Positions 6,649 to 11,012 of a stretch of DNA of 11,012 nucleotides are shown here, piece after piece. Source of the stretch: Syntrophaceae bacterium UBA4059. Its GTDB lineage: Bacteria; Desulfobacterota; Syntrophia; Syntrophales; Smithellaceae. Positions within the stretch are counted from its first letter, which is position 1. Every line of letters starts with the position of its first letter. Below the pieces are notes generated by a model. That model saw nothing but the letters and a program-made list of their open reading frames with translations. It did not search any database and was not told the origin of the DNA. Made by a program: the position numbers and the translations under genes. The DNA lies in assembly GCA_002382045.1 (NCBI GenBank), contig DFZJ01000220.1, positions 691-11,702 of the forward strand, in the 5' to 3' direction.

Positions 6649-7596
6649 CTCGCGTGGGCAAAAATCGCTGATAATCTCATTCAGAAACGCTATTCCCGTG
6701 GCATTGGTATAATGATAGGGATCTTCTCTGTAAAATCCTTCTCTTGCCGAATAGCGGCTCAGGGAATAATCATAAATTTCCGGGAAAATGTTTTTCATCT
6801 CCCGTCGCCAGTTCAAAAACAGGGGATAGGCCTCTTCTTTTTGCAGGGCGGCGAGCACGTCCCGGTTTAACGGATTAATGAATACGGCGTATGGAATGCC
6901 GCGCTCGTCCATGAGGTTTTTGATCCTGCGCACATCCGCCATCCGGGCTTGCGAAAAAGAAAACTTGTAATAATGGTGTTGCAACAGCCCTTTGATAATG
7001 TCCCGGTACTGCTTTTCATCTTTCTGAGACTCGGCGGCGACCGCAGCCTGCAGGGAACCCGGGTACGCAAATTGTCCGTTTGGCTTCATCCCGTGCATCT
7101 TTTCTTTTTTGCGCCACTTCTGCAGTGCCTTCCATGACAATTTGACGATTTCTCCGCCCAGAATATATTCCGTCTTCTCATAGCGAAGGTCATCCCAGCT
7201 CTTTATCCTGACCAACGGAAATTCCCGCTCATTAAACATATAGAAATCAAAGCCGATCAACGTTAATTTTTCATGCCGCAGGTACTTTTTCAAATAGTAG
7301 TACATTTCTTCCGGAACCATTCCCCGCATGGAAGCGTTGTAAAAACGGTAGCAGGCAAGATCATCCGGATTGACATACCCGGTCTTACTTGACCCCAGAA
7401 GAATGCCCTCATGTTTGTATGTCAATATGGCATCTTTAACCTGACGTTCATTCCAGAAATAGACCCCTGTCCAGTTGTTGCCCAGCAGATTGTAAGGATC
7501 CATCACATAATTGAATGCTGCAACAAACAACAGCAACACCCCGATGCCCGCACCTGAAAGAATAAGATATCTTTGATTATTTAATGTTTTCATCAT
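6637..7596 (-). CDS. DltD/AlgJ-like SGNH protein, partner of the MBOAT acyltransferase
   Basis: A 319-residue protein with one N-terminal membrane anchor (about 10-31) and a probably periplasmic SGNH-hydrolase-like body. The conserved parts are GILLGSSKTGYVNPDDL (64-80), with the GSS[KR] block carrying the likely nucleophile (Ser69 or Ser70), YNASMRGM, and DPYHYTNATG (292-301), with the Asp292-His295 pair typical of the D-x-x-H catalytic end. In alginate and teichoic-acid systems, such proteins receive acyl groups exported by an MBOAT protein and place them on the polymer. The upstream MBOAT stop (TAG) is followed at once by this ATGATG, so expression is likely coupled; there is no separate Shine-Dalgarno. 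Polysaccharide O-acetylation is the likely role, inferred from family and pairing. Confidence 0.8.
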   Translation of the reverse strand: MMKTLNNQRYLILSGAGIGVLLLFVAAFNYVMDPYNLLGNNWTGVYFWNERQVKDAILTYKHEGILLGSSKTGYVNPDDLACYRFYNASMRGMVPEEMYYYLKKYLRHEKLTLIGFDFYMFNEREFPLVRIKSWDDLRYEKTEYILGGEIVKLSWKALQKWRKKEKMHGMKPNGQFAYPGSLQAAVAAESQKDEKQYRDIIKGLLQHHYYKFSFSQARMADVRRIKNLMDERGIPYAVFINPLNRDVLAALQKEEAYPLFLNWRREMKNIFPEIYDYSLSRYSAREGFYREDPYHYTNATGIAFLNEIISDFCPRESPL

Positions 7597-9144
7597 CTAA
7601 AATTGAAAATAAATAAATTCACTGGTCCGGCTCAGCGACAACAATGAAGCCAAAGCACTCAAAATCAGCACGATGGCCCAAAAGTATGAAGGCCGCCATA
7701 TCAACCAGGACGGCGGTGCAGGCAATTTCTTTCCCGGATCCATAATATTCACATAAGGGGTGCATCGATCCATCATCTGTTGCACATTCGGCGCCAGGAA
7801 AACAATTAAAAGGGCAAGGATGATATAGATCACCTCATTGCTTCCTTCAAAATAACGCATGGTCTGAAAATCAACACCCCACTGCCGTAATTGCAGAGCC
7901 GCCACCCCGAATTTTTCCAGAAACTTTTCGGGCAGAGCAAAGCCGTTTCGTCCGGCCATCGCGCCAACTATCCGAACGGCCGTGCCCGCACTGTCAGACC
8001 TGAAAAATACCCACGCCACTGTAACGGCCAGAAAGGTAATCGTTCCGGAAAACAGGCAACCCGCCACCCCCCCCCTTGGCTGGTATCCGATGCGCTTCTT
8101 GAATTTGATCCATCCATGATTGATGACCAAAAAGAAACCATGCAATCCGCCCCACAAAACAAAAGTCCAGGCGGCGCCATGCCATAACCCACCCAACAAC
8201 ATCGTGATCATTAAATTACCAAAGCGCCTGGTTTCACCATGACGATTGCCGCCAAGAGGAATATAAATGTAATCACGCAAAAAACGTGACAGTGAAATAT
8301 GCCAGCGCCTCCAGAAATCAATGATGTTTTTTGATTTATAGGGAGAATGAAAATTAAGAGGAATCCTGATGCCAAAAAGATAGGCCAATCCTATCGCCAT
8401 ATCCGAGTATCCGGAAAAGTCAAAATAAATCTGAAGCGTATAAGCCAGCGCCCCTTCCCAGGCCTCCAGAAAGGAAAGCACATACCCTTGTCTTGCCGCT
8501 TCGAAAACTGGCGTGGCATACATTGCCAGGCCGTCGGCGATAATGACCTTCTTAAAAAGACCAAAAAAGAAAATGGTCATGCCAGCCGCCGCCGTTTGCG
8601 GATTAAAGTTTAAAATTTCTTTTTGTTCAAATTGCGGCATGATCTCCTGATGATAAACGATGGGTCCCTGAATCAGCCGGGGGAAGAAGGTAACAAACAG
8701 GCAATAGCTTAAAAAACTATGATCTGGAATTTTGCCCTGAGATACATCCACCAGATAGGCAATTTGTTGAAATGTGTAAAAAGAAATGGCCAAAGGCAAC
8801 ACAACCGGCGGCAGCGTGACCGGCAGACCCGTCACGACAGACAAATTATCGATAAAAAAATGGGCATATTTAAAATAGCCCAGAAGACTGAGATTTGCTG
8901 CAATGCCAACAGCCAGAAGAATTTTTGAACGTCTTCGGACAATCATGCCCCAGTAAAAATTAAATAGCATCGAGCCGGCAATAACCAACAGAAACCGCGG
9001 GTTCGACCAACCATAAAAAAAAAGGGAAGCAGCAACAAGCCAGGCTGCAGCCCATGAATACCTGCCCAAGCGACCGATCAGAAAAAAACCAGCTATCGTA
9101 ACCGGAAGAAATATTAAAATGAAAAAATAGGAATTAAAAACCAT
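7597..9144 (-). CDS. MBOAT family membrane-bound O-acyltransferase (AlgI/DltB-like)
   Basis: A 515-residue multi-pass inner-membrane protein, the usual length for AlgI-type enzymes, which pass acetyl groups across the membrane for O-acetylation of exopolysaccharide or LPS. Typical markers are LPLAISFYTFQQIAYLVD (116-133), FFPRLIQGPIVYH (153-165), QIYFDFSGYSDMAIG (238-252), FWRRWHISLSRFLRDYIY (277-294) and LLGGLWHGAAWTFVLWGGLHG (316-336). The invariant MBOAT His is His322 in WHG. The gene holds a run of nine T (codons 41-44) and a run of nine G (codons 357-360), both in frame here. It lies directly before the DltD-like gene. The start at 9144 has a weak GAAAGA site; 12 bp further up lies the remnant of an SGNH-type gene. 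Family assignment is firm; acyl group and polymer are not known. Confidence 0.93.
   Translation of the reverse strand: MVFNSYFFILIFLPVTIAGFFLIGRLGRYSWAAAWLVAASLFFYGWSNPRFLLVIAGSMLFNFYWGMIVRRRSKILLAVGIAANLSLLGYFKYAHFFIDNLSVVTGLPVTLPPVVLPLAISFYTFQQIAYLVDVSQGKIPDHSFLSYCLFVTFFPRLIQGPIVYHQEIMPQFEQKEILNFNPQTAAAGMTIFFFGLFKKVIIADGLAMYATPVFEAARQGYVLSFLEAWEGALAYTLQIYFDFSGYSDMAIGLAYLFGIRIPLNFHSPYKSKNIIDFWRRWHISLSRFLRDYIYIPLGGNRHGETRRFGNLMITMLLGGLWHGAAWTFVLWGGLHGFFLVINHGWIKFKKRIGYQPRGGVAGCLFSGTITFLAVTVAWVFFRSDSAGTAVRIVGAMAGRNGFALPEKFLEKFGVAALQLRQWGVDFQTMRYFEGSNEVIYIILALLIVFLAPNVQQMMDRCTPYVNIMDPGKKLPAPPSWLIWRPSYFWAIVLILSALASLLSLSRTSEFIYFQF
8067..8075 (-). repeat. Homopolymeric G9 tract inside the MBOAT gene
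   Basis: Nine consecutive C on the + strand, read as G on the coding strand, spanning codons 357-360 (Arg-Gly-Gly-Val). A gain or loss of one base would shift the frame into stops at 7994-7996 or 7968-7970, about 25-35 codons on, so the length of the run decides whether the full acyltransferase is made. Confidence 0.9.
9015..9023 (-). repeat. Homopolymeric T9 tract near the start of the MBOAT gene
   Basis: Nine A on the + strand, read as T on the coding strand within codons 41-44 (Leu-Phe-Phe-Tyr). This is a second slippage-prone site in the same gene, although Phe-rich membrane segments make T runs fairly common by composition. Confidence 0.85.
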
Positions 9145-9156
9145 AGATTAAATCTT

Positions 9157-9213
9157 TCAGCCGCACTCCATGATCCTTTTAATCTCTTCAGCATAAAGCC
9201 GTCCAATCACCTT
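9157..9213 (-). pseudogene. C-terminal remnant of a second SGNH/GSCFA-like gene
   Basis: The - strand reads KVIGRLYAEEIKRIMECG and a stop (9157-9159). This lines up with the C-terminus of the intact gene just upstream (KIMGHLFAEEIRKICSRD, stop at 9328): 8 of the first 15 residues are identical and most others are conservative. DNA similarity is about two thirds over the best 36 bases, so this is a diverged paralogue or allele rather than a fresh duplication. Similarity fades further upstream and stops appear in frame, so only the tail survives. It ends 12 bp before the MBOAT start, where the last gene before the MBOAT would sit. Confidence 0.6.
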
Positions 9214-9327
9214 GTTGCGGATTTTAATTTCGGATCCCCCCGGTATCCTTCATTTGCGGACGGCATAATCAAACACTTCATTCTATTAACAGCTGCCTGC
9301 AATCCACCCTTTGTAAGATCAGCATTG

Positions 9328-10143
9328 TCAATCCCGACTGCATATTTTTCTGATCTCTTCGGCAAAGAGATGGCCCATTATCTTCTCTCCAAAATCCGTG
9401 TAATGGCCGGGTGGAAGGCCGGGAAGCTCGGGCTCAAGAATCTGCTCCTGCGAATAACCGGAAAAAACAACGGTAGGATCAAAAAAAGCAATTCCCTTTT
9501 CCTGCGCTATCTGCCGCAGCAGTGAAATCAATTCGGCGCGTTTGCCAATGGTGGCAAACCGGCCATTCTCACCGTCATTCTTTTTATTAGACAGAAATGA
9601 AGAAATAGCGCTTTTCGCTTTCTTCGCAGCCGCCACATAAGGACTGCGGGAAGCGGATGTATCGATTTTTGCATTGATATGGGAAACAAGCAGAACATCT
9701 CTGGGAAAAACTATTGACTGAATATCTGCAATATCTTCTTCGATTTCCTGCCTGTCCTGATATTGCACCAATGTATTCTCTAATATCCGCTTTGGCGTTT
9801 CCTTGTGATAATGGAGACGCCGGTCAACCGCCAGATGGTGCATGTAAAATCCCTCATAAATGTATTTTCTCATCGCACAAACTTCTATGACAAACAAATC
9901 CGCTTCATTGAACTGCGATACAAATCGCTCGTGTTGAAATACAGGCTGCCTGCTGAGGATTCCCCTGCGAAAGCAAAATTGATTGATATCATCCGGGATG
10001 GCAATCTGGTTAGTAATATATTTTAAAATCTGAATAATTTCTTTTGTCGAATGGACAAAGGAAATAGCCTCATCAAAATCCGTGCAGTCAAAGTGACGCC
10101 GAATGCTTCCCAGCCTGCATGTTCCAAGCAAAGCAATTTTCAT
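9328..10143 (-). CDS. SGNH/GSCFA-like protein of polysaccharide locus, cytoplasmic, function unknown
   Basis: A 271-residue protein with no signal peptide or membrane segment. It opens directly with IALLGTCRLGSIRRHF (3-18), where GTCRL resembles the first block of GSCFA and WcbI-type proteins (GSC/GNC). SFVHSTKEIIQILKYI (28-43) fits the 'VHS' helix region. Then come ADLFVIEVCAMRKYIY (81-96), VLLVSHINA (150-158), a helix RAELISLLRQIAQEKGIAFFDP (202-223), and GHYTDFGEKIMGHLFAEEI (246-264), the usual H-Y-T-x-x-G end block of SGNH-type enzymes. An SGNH hydrolase/acyltransferase fold is therefore likely, but the nucleophile is not certain (Thr8 or Cys9 would replace the usual Ser). The start has a good TAAGGT ribosome-binding site (10150-10155, 6 nt spacer). 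It follows the FkbM gene by 32 bp. A scrap of a homologous gene lies between it and the MBOAT gene. Confidence 0.68.
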   Translation of the reverse strand: MKIALLGTCRLGSIRRHFDCTDFDEAISFVHSTKEIIQILKYITNQIAIPDDINQFCFRRGILSRQPVFQHERFVSQFNEADLFVIEVCAMRKYIYEGFYMHHLAVDRRLHYHKETPKRILENTLVQYQDRQEIEEDIADIQSIVFPRDVLLVSHINAKIDTSASRSPYVAAAKKAKSAISSFLSNKKNDGENGRFATIGKRAELISLLRQIAQEKGIAFFDPTVVFSGYSQEQILEPELPGLPPGHYTDFGEKIMGHLFAEEIRKICSRD

Positions 10144-10175
10144 AATTATACCTTACAATTCCCGGATTTTTATAT

Positions 10176-10991
10176 TCAGCACGGCAGGGATTCATGAATC
10201 GCCAGAAAGTTTGTGGTCTGAAATTGCTCAAAAATCTCCTTGTACCGGGAAAGTCGATAAAGATAACCGGAAGGCGTAATCCGAAAAAGGATCATGTGCG
10301 CATCTTGAAAAAAATAATAAAAATCCTGAAAATAAGTCCGGGTGTCTATGTTGCAGCCGCCAAACTCAAAACTGACGAGTTTGATGGCGCCTTTTTCAAA
10401 CATGCGTGCCCCGCCAGACTGCAAAACATCCAATTCATGTCCTTCCACATCCACTTTAAGAAGATCGATTCGGTCGATATCGTTTGTTGCACAGTAATGA
10501 TCCAGGGTATCAATATTTATTATCTGGGTCTGGGAAAAGTTTATGCCCATATGGTCCAGACGCCTTTTGGTTAAAGAAGCCATCTGCGAGCCTGGTTCAT
10601 TTGAATAAAGCGTGACCTCCCCTGCTTCCTTACCAAGGCCAATCGGATTCAATCTAATGAAATGATTTATCTTTTCCGTAACGCTCTGACTTAGCATGGC
10701 AAAAGCCTGGGGCGATGGTTCAAAGCAATGAATCTGGCATTGGGCATTGATCATTCTGTTCAAGACCAAGTTCAAAAACTGACCGGTATTGGACCCGACA
10801 TCAAAAATGCAATAGGGTGACGGCAGCACAGCAAGCATCTTTTCAATAACAGCCCGTTCGCCACTGGTCAATACTGCATCGCCTGATCCAATGCCCATAT
10901 AATATTGTGCGGTTTTCGCCGTTTTTTCCAGCATATTTTGCAGAACTTGATTTCCGGATGCCTTGATCAAGACTTTTTTCAGCAGAGACAT
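10176..10991 (-). CDS. FkbM family SAM-dependent methyltransferase
   Basis: A 271-residue FkbM-type O-methyltransferase, a family that methylates sugar or polyketide hydroxyls and is frequent in surface-glycan loci. Motifs in order: CIFDVGSNTGQF (61-72, SAM-binding motif I), HCFEPSPQAF (88-97, ribose-binding Glu91), NPIGLG (115-120), INIDTLDHY (158-166), and LLKVDVEGHELDVLQSG (177-193), the most typical FkbM signature. The C-terminal FQTTNFLAIH (257-266) also fits the family. The ATG at 10991 is preceded by GGAGAA with an 8-nt spacer, which settles the start. It is the first visible gene of the - strand operon; its promoter must lie beyond the right edge. Target sugar unknown. Confidence 0.9.
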   Translation of the reverse strand: MSLLKKVLIKASGNQVLQNMLEKTAKTAQYYMGIGSGDAVLTSGERAVIEKMLAVLPSPYCIFDVGSNTGQFLNLVLNRMINAQCQIHCFEPSPQAFAMLSQSVTEKINHFIRLNPIGLGKEAGEVTLYSNEPGSQMASLTKRRLDHMGINFSQTQIINIDTLDHYCATNDIDRIDLLKVDVEGHELDVLQSGGARMFEKGAIKLVSFEFGGCNIDTRTYFQDFYYFFQDAHMILFRITPSGYLYRLSRYKEIFEQFQTTNFLAIHESLPC

Positions 10992-10999
10992 TTGATTTC

Positions 11000-11005
11000 T
11001 TCTCC
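11000..11005 (-). promoter_or_regulatory. Shine-Dalgarno of the FkbM gene
   Basis: GGAGAA on the - strand, 8 nt before the ATG at 10991; a near-ideal ribosome-binding site that supports the chosen start only 21 bp from the window edge. Confidence 0.7.
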
Positions 11006-11012
11006 GGCGCCG

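Noticed and set aside
9207..9338. Open - strand frame of about 43 codons (contains ADLTKGGLQAAVNRM) between the SGNH-like and MBOAT genes
   Set aside because: No start with a ribosome-binding site, no recognised family, and it overlaps both the intact gene's end and the remnant in other frames. It could be more debris but cannot be supported.

Overview
This window is part of a surface-polysaccharide (lipopolysaccharide core / O-antigen type) gene cluster from a Gram-negative bacterium. It begins with the 3' part of a GT9 heptosyltransferase, followed by a WaaL-type O-antigen ligase/polymerase, which points to an outer membrane carrying LPS. The mixture of GT10, FkbM, carbamoyltransferase and MBOAT genes is common in environmental Proteobacteria and Desulfobacterota. 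I lean towards a deltaproteobacterial/Syntrophales-like host, but only weakly, because no taxonomic marker is present. There are no tRNA, rRNA, CRISPR, phage or complete insertion-sequence genes.

Layout. (1) Positions 1-1963, + strand: GT9 heptosyltransferase (5' end cut by the window), then the O-antigen ligase-like membrane protein. (2) Positions 2021-3127: a small methyltransferase-fold gene on the - strand. Upstream of it lies the wreck of a carbamoyltransferase gene (about 2660-3004, -) with large internal deletions and frame changes. Next come a 16-bp perfect palindrome (3009-3024) and a near-consensus sigma70-type promoter (3044-3072) facing the next operon. This 483-bp stretch (2645-3127) has no intact gene. 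(3) Positions 3128-6648, + strand: a tight three-gene operon of a two-domain glycosyltransferase, a SAM methyltransferase (TTG start) and a GT10 fucosyltransferase-like enzyme. (4) Positions 6637-10991, - strand: FkbM methyltransferase, a cytoplasmic SGNH/GSCFA-like protein, an MBOAT O-acyltransferase and a membrane-anchored DltD/AlgJ-like SGNH protein. The 183-bp gap before the MBOAT gene holds the C-terminal scrap of a second copy of the SGNH/GSCFA-like gene. The + and - operons meet tail to tail and overlap by 12 bp. I see no convincing intrinsic terminator at either convergent junction (1964-2020, 6637-6648).

How the genes may work together (inference). The GT2-type, second-domain and GT10 transferases would add sugars, possibly including a fucose-like deoxysugar. 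The methyltransferases could cap or decorate sugars. The MBOAT/DltD-like pair would O-acylate the polysaccharide at the inner membrane/periplasm, and the WaaL-like protein would ligate (or polymerise) the chain onto lipid A-core. The carbamoyltransferase and SGNH remnants show recent gene loss and rearrangement, as is usual in O-antigen loci under diversifying selection. No wholly new system is evident. The most notable items are the uncharacterised second domain of the fused glycosyltransferase, the two unlike SGNH-type proteins around one MBOAT, the gene remnants, and the homopolymeric tracts in the acyltransferase gene.
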